Shown here in pieces: positions 8,180 to 18,449 of a stretch of DNA of 64,000 nucleotides. Every line of letters begins with the position of its first letter. Position 1 is the first letter of the stretch. A model generated the notes under the pieces. That model was not told the origin of the DNA and did no database searches. It saw nothing but the letters and a program-made list of their open reading frames with translations. The translations under genes and the position numbers were made by a program. This DNA comes from a gamma proteobacterium symbiont of Ctena orbiculata (GTDB lineage: Bacteria; Pseudomonadota; Gammaproteobacteria; Chromatiales; Chromatiaceae), in contig QBVD01000061.1 of the NCBI GenBank assembly GCA_003058525.1, forward strand, positions 1-64,000, read 5' to 3'.

Positions 8180-11100
8180 ATGTTGAGGCTCTACCAATCA
8201 AACCATCTTGAATCGCTTGCGGCGCGCCTGTCCGGACTGCTTGCCGAGCCGGTGGGTGAGGCTCTGCAGCAGGAGCAGGTGATCGTACAACACCCGGGCA
8301 TGGCCCGCTGGCTCTCATTGCGAATCGCCGGTCACCTGGGGATTTGCGCCAATCTCTCTTTTCCGCTGCCCGCGGCATTTATATGGCAGCTTTTTCACGC
8401 CCTGTTGCCGGATGTGCCTGACTATGATCGTTATCAGCCAAAACGTCTGACGTGGCGTATCTACAGACTGCTCCGGGATGTCGATGAGAAATTGACAGAT
8501 CCTTCGGTCACCGGCTATCTGGCTGGAGCGGACGATATTAAGCGCTTTCAGTTGGCGCAACAGCTGGCCATGCTGTTCGATCGATATCTGATCTATCGGC
8601 CAGACTGGATTCTCAAATGGCAGCAGGGAGAGGCGGCTACCGAAGGTGATGAATGGCAGGCCGGTCTTTGGCGCCGTCTCACGGAGGAAGATGCGGTTCA
8701 TTGGGTGAGCCTGCAACTTCAGTTGAGCAGGATGTCGACAACCTCTTTTCAGAAGATCCTGCCGCCGAGGGTGTTTGTCTTTGGTGTTCCCACCCTCTCC
8801 CCTGGCTACCTGGAGATCATTCGACACGTCGCGTCGCTGATTGATGTTCATTTTTTTCTGCTAAACCCCTGTGAGGCCCACTGGGCTGACATCGTCTCAC
8901 CCAGTGAGCAGGCACAGTTGGCCCTGCAGTCGCGGGAACAGGCGCTCTACCTGGAAGTGGGCAATCCGTTGCTTGCCACAATGGGTCGGCAGGGGCGGGA
9001 CTTTTTCGCTGCCATCAACGAGATGGATCCGGGTGGTGAGGAGCTCTACCAAAGGCAACATGACAATCTGTTGTTGCATCAAATGCAGAATCAGATATTG
9101 ACCTTGAGTGAGCCGCAATCCGGATGCTCAACGGACGGTTCCATCACGCTCCATCGCTGCCACAGCCAGATGCGCGAGGTTGAGGTGCTCTACGATCAAC
9201 TCCTGGCGCTGTTGGAGGATCTGCCGGATCTGACAGCGTCGGATATTCTGGTGATGACACCGGATATTGACCGTTATGGTCCTCTGATCAAGGCTCACTT
9301 CTCAACGCCGGGCAGCCGTCCGAAGATACCCTTCAGGGTCAGCGGTGGCGGTCTGCTGCAGAACAATCCACTGGCCACGGCTCTGCTGGAAATAGTTCAA
9401 CTCCCTGGATCCCGCTACCCGGTCGGCAGTGTGCTCAATCTGCTGGAATATCCGGCCATACGTCGTCGCTTCGGATTGGATGAAGAGGGAGTCGAACGGG
9501 TGACTCAATGGCTGAATCAGGCTGCTGTCCATTGGGGGCGTGATGGCGAGAGCAAGCATTCCCTTGGATTGCCGGCGGAACAGAGTAATACCTGGCGGAC
9601 AGGGTTGTGGCAACTCCTGCTGGGTTATGCAATGCAGGGAGATGCGGGAGAGCTTTGGCACCACCACTATCCATTGGATGCGGTGGAGGGGTCGGAGGGT
9701 CAATGGCTCGGTGGACTGCTGGCGTTTTGTGATGCCCTTTTCGCACTGGAAGATCAGCTCTTGATCGATCGGTCATCGCAGGCGTGGGTAAACTTCCTGA
9801 TCGGGCTCACGGAACAGTTCTTTTCTTCCGATGAAGAGAGTGAAGTGCAACTCGGGTCGGTCAGAGAGGCGATTCATGCATTGGCCCAGGAGATGCAACA
9901 AGCGGGAATCGAGGAGCAGATCCCGATCGCACCGATCCGATATCGCCTACAGGAGCTGTTGAATATTTCAGTGGATCGGGGCTTTATGGGCGGTGGCGTC
10001 AATTTCTGTGCCCTCGCACCCATGCGAAGCCTGCCTTTTCGTGTGATCGCGCTGATCGGTATGAACGATGGAGCCTTTCCCCGCCAGCAGCCGGAGTTGG
10101 GATTCGATCTGATGTCGAGTGCCTTTCGTCGCGGAGATCGGTCACGAAGAGTGGATGATCGCTACCTCTTCCTGGAGACGCTGATCTCCGCACGGGATCG
10201 TCTTTTAATCAGTTATGTCGGACGCAGTCAGCATGACAATACCCTGCTTCCACCCTCCGTCGTGGTGGATGAGTTGTGCGATTCTCTGCAACTGATGGTG
10301 GCTGAGTCCGGCATGAAGCAGATTATTTTCGACCACCCTTTGCAGCCCTTCTCACGGGACTATTTTCTTGCTGACAGCACTCTCTTCAGCTATTCAGCGG
10401 AGATGTACGAGGCGGCAATGCGGGTCGGCAGTGGTGATCGCAATGAGCTTCCTCTGGTAGCGACGCCCCTGGCCGAAACAGAGGGGGATGGGCTGATCGA
10501 TTTGCAGCGGTTTCTCCACTTCTTCACCAATCCGCTGAAAGGATTTGCCGATATCCGCTTGAACCTCGACCTCGGGCAGGCGGAACAGCTTCCCGAGGAG
10601 CGGGAACCATTCACCCTGGCGCGTTTCGATAGGTTGGCACTGGAACATGAGCTGGTGGAGTCTATGCTGGCGGACCAGAGCCCCGAAACATTGTATGAAC
10701 AATTACGCGCTCGGGGACGCCTGCCGCACGGTATGGCCGGTGAACAGACGTTTGGGCAGATGCAGGGCCGTGCAGCGGCAATGGTTCAACGCATTCAGGC
10801 GCTCGATAGCGGCGATCTACTGCAACCCTTGGAGGTTGATCTTAAGTTCGATGAACACCATCTGGTCGGCCACCTTCACGGTGTCACCACAGGGGGGCTG
10901 CTTGCCTATAGTACGGATCGCCTCTTCCCCTACCAGATGGTCAGGCATTGGATAAGACATCTGTTGTTGAATGCCCTCAATCCACCTGGGGTAACGCCAA
11001 TGACATGTCTGCTCGAGGGGGACAGAACAGGTCACTACAGGTCCGTGGAGCAGGCGAAGGTTCATCTTGAGACGCTGATCCGGCGCTATCGCCAGGGTCT

Positions 11101-11350
11101 GCAGTTGCCGTTGTCGTTCTTCCCTGCAACCGCCTGGATCTATCAGGAAAAACTTGAGCGGGGTGGTGAGGAGGTGGCCCGTAAGGCGGCGCGACAGCGT
11201 TGGTTTGGCAACCGGTTTCAGCCAGGTGACGTGGATAAACCCTACCATCGTCTGTTGCGGCCGGACCGGCCCGCCCTCGATCAGGCATTCTTCGACACCA
11301 GCAGGGAGCTCCTGCAACCATTGATGGACCATCTGGAGTGGCAGGGATGA
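8180..11350 (+). CDS. recC: Exodeoxyribonuclease V gamma subunit RecC
   Basis: 1056 residues. N-terminal LRLYQSNHLESLAARL and then HPGMARWLSLRIA and NLSFPLPAAFIWQLF are diagnostic of RecC, the Chi-recognising subunit of RecBCD that has inactive helicase-like and nuclease-like folds. Slightly shorter than the E. coli protein (1122). First gene of recC-recB-recD, without the ptrA gene that interrupts the enterobacterial operon. No Shine-Dalgarno is evident, and a -10-like TAGAAT (8166-8171) ends 8 nt before the ATG, so translation from a leaderless transcript is possible. Acts in double-strand-break repair. Confidence 0.95.
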   Translation: MLRLYQSNHLESLAARLSGLLAEPVGEALQQEQVIVQHPGMARWLSLRIAGHLGICANLSFPLPAAFIWQLFHALLPDVPDYDRYQPKRLTWRIYRLLRDVDEKLTDPSVTGYLAGADDIKRFQLAQQLAMLFDRYLIYRPDWILKWQQGEAATEGDEWQAGLWRRLTEEDAVHWVSLQLQLSRMSTTSFQKILPPRVFVFGVPTLSPGYLEIIRHVASLIDVHFFLLNPCEAHWADIVSPSEQAQLALQSREQALYLEVGNPLLATMGRQGRDFFAAINEMDPGGEELYQRQHDNLLLHQMQNQILTLSEPQSGCSTDGSITLHRCHSQMREVEVLYDQLLALLEDLPDLTASDILVMTPDIDRYGPLIKAHFSTPGSRPKIPFRVSGGGLLQNNPLATALLEIVQLPGSRYPVGSVLNLLEYPAIRRRFGLDEEGVERVTQWLNQAAVHWGRDGESKHSLGLPAEQSNTWRTGLWQLLLGYAMQGDAGELWHHHYPLDAVEGSEGQWLGGLLAFCDALFALEDQLLIDRSSQAWVNFLIGLTEQFFSSDEESEVQLGSVREAIHALAQEMQQAGIEEQIPIAPIRYRLQELLNISVDRGFMGGGVNFCALAPMRSLPFRVIALIGMNDGAFPRQQPELGFDLMSSAFRRGDRSRRVDDRYLFLETLISARDRLLISYVGRSQHDNTLLPPSVVVDELCDSLQLMVAESGMKQIIFDHPLQPFSRDYFLADSTLFSYSAEMYEAAMRVGSGDRNELPLVATPLAETEGDGLIDLQRFLHFFTNPLKGFADIRLNLDLGQAEQLPEEREPFTLARFDRLALEHELVESMLADQSPETLYEQLRARGRLPHGMAGEQTFGQMQGRAAAMVQRIQALDSGDLLQPLEVDLKFDEHHLVGHLHGVTTGGLLAYSTDRLFPYQMVRHWIRHLLLNALNPPGVTPMTCLLEGDRTGHYRSVEQAKVHLETLIRRYRQGLQLPLSFFPATAWIYQEKLERGGEEVARKAARQRWFGNRFQPGDVDKPYHRLLRPDRPALDQAFFDTSRELLQPLMDHLEWQG

Positions 11351-14300
11351 GTATGCGGATCGAATCGGTGGCCTTGCAGGGTTTCAATCTGGTGGAGGCA
11401 AGCGCCGGCACCGGGAAGACCCATACCTTGACCGGCCTCTATCTTCGGCTGCTGCTGGAACAGGACCATAGTCCGGAGAGGATCCTGGTGGTGACCTATA
11501 CCAAAGCGGCAACGGCAGAACTGAAGACACGGATTCGCCAGCGTCTTATCGATGCGCGATCGCTGACGGATGGCGGTACAAGTGCCGATCCCCTGCTGCA
11601 TAGCATCCTCGACAACATAGAGGACAAAGCGCGGGCCCGCAAGCGTCTCGATCTGGCGATTGCCGGCTTCGACAGGGCTGCGATCTATACCATCCACGGC
11701 TTTTGCCAGCGCGTACTGACTGAACAGGCATTCGAGACCGGACAGGCATTCAACACCGATCTGGTGACGGATCAGGCTGATCGACTGCTGCAGATTGCTG
11801 ATGATTACTGGCGACGTGAAATCAATCAGCTCCCCGGTCAGCTGCTTCAGGCCCTGCGTGACCGGATAGATACCCCCGAGGCATTGCTCCAGCGCATGCG
11901 TCCCGCTCTGGGCAAGCCTTACCTGCAGGTCAGGGCTTGTGATTGGCCGGAAGGCATTGGGTCGCTGGAGCTGCAGGCCAATCAGCTCCAGTCCGAAGTC
12001 AGGTCGTTGTGGCAGGAGCAACGCGATAGCATCCTCGCGCTACTCAGCGACACACAGGTGATGAAGGGAAATCTCTACCGCCGGGCATGGCTTGAGGGTT
12101 GGGGTGTGAAAATGGACCAATGGCTGCAGGCCACGGTCTATCAACGACCCTTCGACAAGGCCGAACGGTTTACGCCGGAGAGTATCGAGGCTGCGATCAA
12201 GCCTGGACAAGCGGCTCCTCGTCATCCCTTCTTCAACCGGTTTTCCCGTTATCTGGCCTGTGTCGAAGCGTGCGCCGATGCCTTCGACAAGGCATTCGTG
12301 GCTTTGCAAAAGTCTTTCTATGACTATCTTCTGGATGAGCTGCCGAGACGCCAGGCCGAGGCCAGGGAATGGTCCTACGACGACCTGTTGCTGCAGTTGC
12401 ACGCCGCCTTGCTGGCGGACAGCGGTGGCCGTTTGAGTGGACTGTTGCGCCGGCGCTATCCTGCTGCATTAGTGGATGAGTTTCAGGATACCGATCCGGT
12501 GCAGTACCGGATTCTCGGTCAGATCTATCTCAACAGCCGGCAACCGGTATTTCTGGTAGGGGATCCAAAACAGGCGATCTACAGTTTTCGCGGTGCCGAT
12601 CTGTTCGCCTATCTACGTGCCAGAGACGAGACAGGCGCCAAACACCACACCCTGGACATCAACTGGCGTTCGACACCTGGGTTGTTGCAGGCTGTCAACA
12701 CCCTGTTCGGCAGTTCACATCGGCCATTCTTCGAGCCACGCATCGGTTTTGAAGCGGTCGCGGCCGGCGACAGGGAGATGGCATCCCTCACGATAGCGGA
12801 TGGCAGTGAGGCGCCTTTTCAGATCTGGCATCTTACCTTCGGTGAGCAGACAGGGATCGAAGAGATCCGCCAGGCTGTGGCCGATGCCACCGCCGGGGAG
12901 ATTGCCCATCTGTTGACACTCGCTTCGCAAGGCAAGGCGCGCATCGGGGACAGGTCGCTATGCGGCGGTGATATTGCCGTACTGGTGCGGACCCATGAAC
13001 AGGCCTCCCGTATTGCACAGGCCTTGAGGGCGTATGGTATATCCAGTGTTCATAGTAATCAGCAGAGTGTCTACTGGAGTCAGGAGGCCGAGCAGTTGCA
13101 ACGTCTGCTGCTCGCCCTGTTGGAGCCCCACAGAGGGCGTCTGGTGCGTGCCGCGCTGGCTACGCCGATGCTGGGCTGGGATGGCGCCGCCATTGATGAG
13201 ATGAATCGTAAAGATGAATTGCAAAACGGATTGTTCAACCGCTTCTTTCATCATCATCGTGCTTGGCGGGACAACGGTTTCATCGTCATGATCAAGGCAT
13301 TCGCCAATGAAATGGGGATCGAGAATCGATTGCTTGAGTTCTGCGACGGAGAGCGAAGGCTGACCAACTTTTACCATCTTCTGGAACTGCTGCAGCAATA
13401 TGACGGCACGGCACGTCCCGGTATGGAGGGATTGATTAAATGGTTTGCCCGCCAGCGCCAGACCCTATCCCAGGATGATGAGCATCTGTTGCGCTTGGAG
13501 AGTGACGGCAAGTTGGTGCAGATCGATACCCTGCACCATAGCAAGGGGTTGGAATACAACATTGTTTTCTGTCCCTTTTTGTGGGACCAAACTGAAGCCG
13601 GGAACGACGACAAACCCTTTCTGTTTCACGATCCGCATGAAGACTATGCGGCGGTGCTCGAACTTGGTTCAGAGGATTTTCATGACAACCAGGCCTATTT
13701 CCATGAGGAGGTTTTTGCGGAAAATCTTCGCCTGTTGTATGTGGCGTTGACGCGTCCCCGTTATCGCTGTTACCTCCCATGGGGCTGGTTGAAGCAGAGC
13801 AGGCATTCAGCGCTTGGCTGGGTATTGCATACCACGAATAGAGCCGATTGTCCGCAGACCCTGGCGCAGTGGCGACAACAGCTCAAGGCCTTGAATCCCG
13901 AAAGAGATGAGCAGGTGTTGCGGGTTTTGGTCGCAGCCGCCCGGGGTAGCATCGATATCACACCTTTACCCCATGCTGCGGAGATGGCGCAGCTCACCCT
14001 GCCACTGCCGCCGGAACTGCAACCGCCGAGACGCTTTTCAGCATCCATTTCAGCGGTTGGCGGTGTGGCCAGTTTCTCCTCGCTGGTTGCGGGACAGCAT
14101 GAGGATAGACCGGATTACGACATCCAGACGACAATTCTGAACCAGTCTCAGGATCCCCACCGGGGTTTCAGCGTGCATGGCTTTCCGCGCGGCTCAAGAC
14201 CCGGCAGCTGTCTGCATGCGATTCTGGAGGAACTCGATTTCATGCAGCCCCATGGGCAGGCGGTCGAGCTGATGGTGGAGGAGAAACTTATGTTTCATGC

Positions 14301-14916
14301 CATCGATACCCGCTGGAAGGGTGTTGTAGTCCAGTGGATGAGAGAGGTTGTAGAGACGCCGCTCAATATCGATGGTTTGACCCTGGGTCGAATCGGGGCG
14401 GGGCAACGGCTGAATGAGATGGAATTTTATTTCCCCGCGAGATCACTGCAGCCCAAGGCGATCATGGCGCTTGCACGGCATCACCGTTTCTCGGACGTCG
14501 ATGGGCTGATTGACGGTCTGGCGAACCTCCATGCCAGTGTGGTGGATGGCTATGTGAAGGGCTATATCGATCTGGTCTTCGAGGTGGACGGATGTTTCTA
14601 TCTGGCCGACTACAAGTCCAATTGGCTTGGCAACAGTTACAGTGACTACCACCCCCGGGCTCTGACGAATGCGATGATCGAGCACCACTATACCCTGCAG
14701 TATCTGCTCTACTCGCTGGCGTTGCATCGTTATCTCAAGCTACGCCTGCCCGACTACGGGTATGAGCGTCATTTCGGTGGTGTCTACTATCTGTTTCTGC
14801 GCGGTATGCAGCCCCGGAGCGGTGCTCGCCTGGGGGTGGTCGCAGAAAGACCCTCACAAGGCTTCATCGAGGCCTTGGACCGACTGATCGAGGCGCGTAG
14901 CGATGAGCCTTCCTGA
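11347..14916 (+). CDS. recB: Exodeoxyribonuclease V beta subunit RecB
   Basis: 1189 residues. UvrD/Rep-type helicase with Walker A ASAGTGKT at residues 18-25 and Walker B VDEFQDTDPVQY near 375; a later motif is LYVALTRPRYR. The C-terminal nuclease domain retains the acidic triad region GYIDLVF (about 1074) and LADYKSNW (about 1086-1093), so both 3'-5' helicase and nuclease should be active. The ATG at 11347 overlaps the recC stop (ATGA) with GGAG 8 nt upstream; the upstream in-frame GTG at 11338 is less likely. It overlaps recD by 14 bases, indicating translational coupling of the whole complex. Confidence 0.95.
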   Translation: MSMRIESVALQGFNLVEASAGTGKTHTLTGLYLRLLLEQDHSPERILVVTYTKAATAELKTRIRQRLIDARSLTDGGTSADPLLHSILDNIEDKARARKRLDLAIAGFDRAAIYTIHGFCQRVLTEQAFETGQAFNTDLVTDQADRLLQIADDYWRREINQLPGQLLQALRDRIDTPEALLQRMRPALGKPYLQVRACDWPEGIGSLELQANQLQSEVRSLWQEQRDSILALLSDTQVMKGNLYRRAWLEGWGVKMDQWLQATVYQRPFDKAERFTPESIEAAIKPGQAAPRHPFFNRFSRYLACVEACADAFDKAFVALQKSFYDYLLDELPRRQAEAREWSYDDLLLQLHAALLADSGGRLSGLLRRRYPAALVDEFQDTDPVQYRILGQIYLNSRQPVFLVGDPKQAIYSFRGADLFAYLRARDETGAKHHTLDINWRSTPGLLQAVNTLFGSSHRPFFEPRIGFEAVAAGDREMASLTIADGSEAPFQIWHLTFGEQTGIEEIRQAVADATAGEIAHLLTLASQGKARIGDRSLCGGDIAVLVRTHEQASRIAQALRAYGISSVHSNQQSVYWSQEAEQLQRLLLALLEPHRGRLVRAALATPMLGWDGAAIDEMNRKDELQNGLFNRFFHHHRAWRDNGFIVMIKAFANEMGIENRLLEFCDGERRLTNFYHLLELLQQYDGTARPGMEGLIKWFARQRQTLSQDDEHLLRLESDGKLVQIDTLHHSKGLEYNIVFCPFLWDQTEAGNDDKPFLFHDPHEDYAAVLELGSEDFHDNQAYFHEEVFAENLRLLYVALTRPRYRCYLPWGWLKQSRHSALGWVLHTTNRADCPQTLAQWRQQLKALNPERDEQVLRVLVAAARGSIDITPLPHAAEMAQLTLPLPPELQPPRRFSASISAVGGVASFSSLVAGQHEDRPDYDIQTTILNQSQDPHRGFSVHGFPRGSRPGSCLHAILEELDFMQPHGQAVELMVEEKLMFHAIDTRWKGVVVQWMREVVETPLNIDGLTLGRIGAGQRLNEMEFYFPARSLQPKAIMALARHHRFSDVDGLIDGLANLHASVVDGYVKGYIDLVFEVDGCFYLADYKSNWLGNSYSDYHPRALTNAMIEHHYTLQYLLYSLALHRYLKLRLPDYGYERHFGGVYYLFLRGMQPRSGARLGVVAERPSQGFIEALDRLIEARSDEPS

Positions 14917-16735
14917 TAGCCTGTTACGCTCGCTCCACCGGCAGAATCTGCTCAACGATCTCGATCTGCATCTTGCCGAGTATCTGATGGCAGAGGCCGA
15001 TGCCCCTTCGCCATCCCTCGCCCTGGCGATTGCACTCACCAGTCGTGCCACCAGCGATGGGCATGTCTGCCTCGATCTTGGCGAGCTTGCGGGAAGAGCG
15101 CTATTCGACGAAGCGGAGATGGCGGTTCAGGCCCCCGGGCTGGAAGAGTGGAGAGTCGAGTTACGACAAAGCGGGATTATCGGTGGTCCCGGTGACTGGC
15201 AACCCTTGATTCTGGATAGCCGGAATCGGCTCTACCTGCATCGCTATTGGGCCTATGAGCGACGCTTGGGAGACGCGTTGTTGCAGCGTGCCAGGAGTGA
15301 CGATCAGATGATTGACCGGGAGGGGGTGAAGAAGGCTTTGGCAACACTGTTCCCGGTGCATGGCGCCGATGCTACCGATTGGCAGAAGCTTGCCGTTGCC
15401 ACGGCGATCCTGCGGCCCCTTACCATCATCTCCGGTGGACCCGGCACCGGCAAGACGACAACCGTCCTTCGGTTGCTGGCGCTGTTGCGACTGCAGCCGG
15501 GGGGAGATGCGTTGCGGATTGCCCTGGCAGCGCCCACAGGCATGGCTGCCGCACGTCTGCAACAGGCGATCCGGCAGGCCAAGGCATCGACGGCCCTCTC
15601 GAAAGAACAGCTGGCGACGATACCGGAGCAGGCATCGACCCTGCATCGTCTGCTCGGCATGAACCGTTCGGGTACAGGCTTTCGCCACCATCGAGACAAT
15701 CCCCTGCTGTTTGATGTGGTGATAGTGGATGAGGCATCGATGGTCGATGTGGCATTGATGGCCAAGCTCCTGGATGCTTTGCCTCATGCTGCGCGACTGG
15801 TGTTGTTGGGTGATCGCGATCAACTGGCCTCGGTGGAGGCAGGTTCGGTGATGGGTGATCTGTGTATCGGATGCGATGGGCCGGATGATGATTTCGCACG
15901 GCAATTGAGCGAGATCACGATGCAACCGGTGGCCGCAGGGGAGGAGTCCGCCAGTGAGTTGAAAAACAGTGTTATCGAACTGAGACAGAGCTACCGTTTC
16001 GATCCCGAGAGTCCGCTTGGACAGCTGGCCAAGGCTGTCAACAGGGGTGATGCGCAACAGGCGCGACAGCTGCTCCACAATGGAGGGAAAGTGCTGGGCC
16101 GTTTGGATCAGGGCGGTGATGTGGCAAGAATGGTTGCAAGTCGTTTTGGAAAGCTGTTCAAAGCGGTCGGATCAGGGGCGCCGGTGGCGTCGCTGTTCAC
16201 CCTGTTGTACGAGTTTCGCTTGCTATGCGTAGTTCGCGAGGGGCCTTTTGGCGTCAATGCATTGAACGGTGCGATAACCCGGGAGCTGATTCGGGCGGGT
16301 CAGATTGAGAATCACGACGATTGGTATCCGGGACGCCCGGTGATGCTGTCGCGCAACGACTATCAACTCGATCTCTACAACGGTGAAACCGGCATCGTCC
16401 TGCCACATCCTGAGCGGAAGTATGAACTGGCGGTAGCCTTCCAGGGGAGTGACGGTCAGGTGCGTTGGATTTCACCATCGAGACTGCCTTATTGCGAAAC
16501 GGTATATGCGGTGACGGTACATAAGAGCCAGGGTTCCGAGTTTCAGGAGGTGGTATTGCAACTGCCGGATCAAAGGAGTGCCGTCTTGTGCCGTGAGCTG
16601 GTCTATACCGCGATTACCAGATCGCGGCAGAGATTCACCCTGATCGGGGATGATGCGATCTTCGATGCAGCTGTCACACACCCCATGCGACGCAGCAGCG
16701 GGCTCCCCGATCTTCTCACCGTTAATCCGGGTTAG
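14903..16735 (+). CDS. recD: Exodeoxyribonuclease V alpha subunit RecD
   Basis: 610 residues, close to E. coli RecD (608). SF1B 5'-3' helicase with Walker A SGGPGTGKTTT (about 177-187), VDEASMVDVALM (about 276), and the C-terminal UvrD-C2 motifs TVHKSQGSEF and YTAITRSRQRF. Completes the RecBCD motor. Its start lies inside the recB coding sequence, so expression probably depends on recB translation. The gene ends 302 bp before sat. Confidence 0.95.
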   Translation: MSLPDSLLRSLHRQNLLNDLDLHLAEYLMAEADAPSPSLALAIALTSRATSDGHVCLDLGELAGRALFDEAEMAVQAPGLEEWRVELRQSGIIGGPGDWQPLILDSRNRLYLHRYWAYERRLGDALLQRARSDDQMIDREGVKKALATLFPVHGADATDWQKLAVATAILRPLTIISGGPGTGKTTTVLRLLALLRLQPGGDALRIALAAPTGMAAARLQQAIRQAKASTALSKEQLATIPEQASTLHRLLGMNRSGTGFRHHRDNPLLFDVVIVDEASMVDVALMAKLLDALPHAARLVLLGDRDQLASVEAGSVMGDLCIGCDGPDDDFARQLSEITMQPVAAGEESASELKNSVIELRQSYRFDPESPLGQLAKAVNRGDAQQARQLLHNGGKVLGRLDQGGDVARMVASRFGKLFKAVGSGAPVASLFTLLYEFRLLCVVREGPFGVNALNGAITRELIRAGQIENHDDWYPGRPVMLSRNDYQLDLYNGETGIVLPHPERKYELAVAFQGSDGQVRWISPSRLPYCETVYAVTVHKSQGSEFQEVVLQLPDQRSAVLCRELVYTAITRSRQRFTLIGDDAIFDAAVTHPMRRSSGLPDLLTVNPG

Positions 16736-17037
16736 GGGGCTGAGATAACGTTGCATCCGGGGAAGCAGATATTTTGCTGAGCACATAAAAAATTACTGGG
16801 GTTGGATAACTCCTCGTTGTGGTAGTGTATTGCCTGTTTGAAATATACAATACATGAAATATATCAAATATTATTAATAAAAACAGTTGGTTATTAATTT
16901 TCCTTTGAAACCTGCTTGAGGTTTTTCCGCCAAGGCGGATGAGATAACCGACTCAAAATGAAGGCTTAGGGCAGGCTTGGCAGTTGCTGACTGGGCCGGT
17001 CAATTTATTAAGCGATCAACGAAGGAGACGAAATGTC
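16736..17037 (+). promoter_or_regulatory. AT-rich intergenic region upstream of sat
   Basis: 302 bp without a plausible gene. Bases 16790-16920 are clearly AT-richer than the surrounding sequence and contain TTGAAA (16838-16843) followed at 18 bp by TATCAA (16862-16867), a weak sigma-70-like pair. A short perfect hairpin CCGCC-AA-GGCGG lies at 16927-16938. AGGAG at 17023-17027 is the sat ribosome binding site. The region probably holds the sat promoter; the exact elements are not certain. Confidence 0.45.
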
Positions 17038-18225
17038 ATGATCAACCCAGTCGGTTCCTCAGAACTACAACCTTTGTTTGTCTACGATCCCGATACCCAT
17101 CACAAGCTCTCACACGAGGCTGAATCCCTGCCCTCGGTAGTGATCAGTTCTCAGGCTGCCGGTAACGCGGTGATGATGGGGGCAGGGTATTTCAATCCAT
17201 TGAAAGGTTACATGACAGTGGCCGACGCCATGGGCGCAGCCGAAAAGATGACCTTGACCGACGGCAGTTTCTTTCCGGTGCCTGTGCTCTGCCTGCTGGA
17301 GAACACCGATGCCATCGGAGATGCCAAACGGATCGCGCTGAGAGATCCGAACATGGAGGGTAATCCGGTACTGGCCGTCATGGATATCGAGAATATCGAG
17401 GAAGTCAGTGACGAACAGATGGCGATAATGACCGACAAGGTCTATCGCACCGACGACAGTGACCATCCAGGCGTGGCGGCATTCAACGGCCAGGGCAGAG
17501 TGGCGATCTCCGGCCCTATCCAGGTCCTCAGCTTCTCCTATTTCCAGGCCGATTTCCCGGATACGTTCCGTACTGCCGTCGAGATCCGCAACGAGATTCA
17601 GGAACGTGGCTGGAGCAAGATCGTTGCCTTCCAGACCCGCAATCCGATGCATCTGGCTCATGAGGAACTCTGTCACATGGCCATGGATCGTCTCGGCTGC
17701 GACGGCCTGGTGATTCACATGCTGCTGGGTAAGCTGAAGCCTGGCGATATTCCGGCACCGGTGCGCGATGCCGCGATCCGCAAGATGGTTGAGCTCTACT
17801 TCCCGCCCAACAGCGCCATGGTGACCGGCTACGGTTTCGATATGCTCTACGCCGGGCCTCGTGAAGCGGTGCTGCACGCCTACTTCCGTCAAAACATGGG
17901 CGCCACCCATTTCATCATCGGTCGCGACCATGCCGGTGTGGGTGACTACTACGGTGCATTCGATGCCCAGACCATCTTTGAGGATGAGGTGCCTGCAGGC
18001 GCATTGGAAATCGAGATCTTCAAGGCCGACCACACCGCCTGGTCGAAGAAACTGGACAAGGTGGTAATGATGTGCGAAGCCCCGGATCACGAAAAAGAGG
18101 ACTTCGTACTCCTCTCCGGCACCAAGGTGCGTGAGATGCTGGGCCAGGGTATCGCTCCGCCAAAGGAGTTCTCCCGTCCCGAGGTGGCGCAGATCCTGAT
18201 CGACTATTACCAATCGATCAATTGA
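17038..18225 (+). CDS. sat: ATP sulfurylase (sulfate adenylyltransferase)
   Basis: 395 residues, the usual size of the prokaryotic homo-oligomeric Sat. QTRNPMHLAHE (about 197-207) carries the R-N-P-x-H-x-x-H substrate motif, and GRDHAGVGDYYG follows near 300. It interconverts APS plus PPi with ATP plus sulfate. Gammaproteobacteria that only assimilate sulfate normally use CysDN, so this type points to reverse use in sulfur oxidation; that is inference, as no aprAB or dsr genes are in the window. The ATG at 17038 is chosen over an upstream TTG because of AGGAG 10 nt before it. A two-codon ORF (17033-17041) overlaps the start. Single-gene unit with its own terminator. Confidence 0.95.
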   Translation: MINPVGSSELQPLFVYDPDTHHKLSHEAESLPSVVISSQAAGNAVMMGAGYFNPLKGYMTVADAMGAAEKMTLTDGSFFPVPVLCLLENTDAIGDAKRIALRDPNMEGNPVLAVMDIENIEEVSDEQMAIMTDKVYRTDDSDHPGVAAFNGQGRVAISGPIQVLSFSYFQADFPDTFRTAVEIRNEIQERGWSKIVAFQTRNPMHLAHEELCHMAMDRLGCDGLVIHMLLGKLKPGDIPAPVRDAAIRKMVELYFPPNSAMVTGYGFDMLYAGPREAVLHAYFRQNMGATHFIIGRDHAGVGDYYGAFDAQTIFEDEVPAGALEIEIFKADHTAWSKKLDKVVMMCEAPDHEKEDFVLLSGTKVREMLGQGIAPPKEFSRPEVAQILIDYYQSIN

Positions 18226-18275
18226 TCGGTTGGTCTGTGTAAAGGGCCCTTTATCACGGGCTCAGGCTGATGATG

Positions 18276-18310
18276 AACCCCGGGAGTACTACCGGGGTTT
18301 ATCTTTTTTT
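18276..18310 (+). terminator. Rho-independent terminator of sat
   Basis: AACCCCGG (18276-18283) and CCGGGGTT (18292-18299) form a perfect 8-bp stem with an 8-nt loop, followed by TATCTTTTTTTT. The position 50 bp after the sat stop makes this a convincing intrinsic terminator. Confidence 0.9.
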
Positions 18311-18449
18311 TGGCGCAGAATTCCTTATACCCTTTTCCGGCTGATTCAACGGATTGACAATAGGCATTTGGCTAACGTTCCCCTCAATCTGCACCACCCC
18401 ATCCTGACGCTACCGGTTCTGAGGATTGTCAAGGGCAATACAGTATTGC

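Noticed and set aside
15161..16078. 305-residue open frame antisense to recD
   Set aside because: Complement of the RecD helicase core; no start signal.
17110..18213. Long open frame antisense to sat (367 residues)
   Set aside because: It is the complement of a strongly conserved enzyme gene with matching codon periodicity on the + strand. His/Val-rich composition and lack of a ribosome binding site mark it as a shadow.
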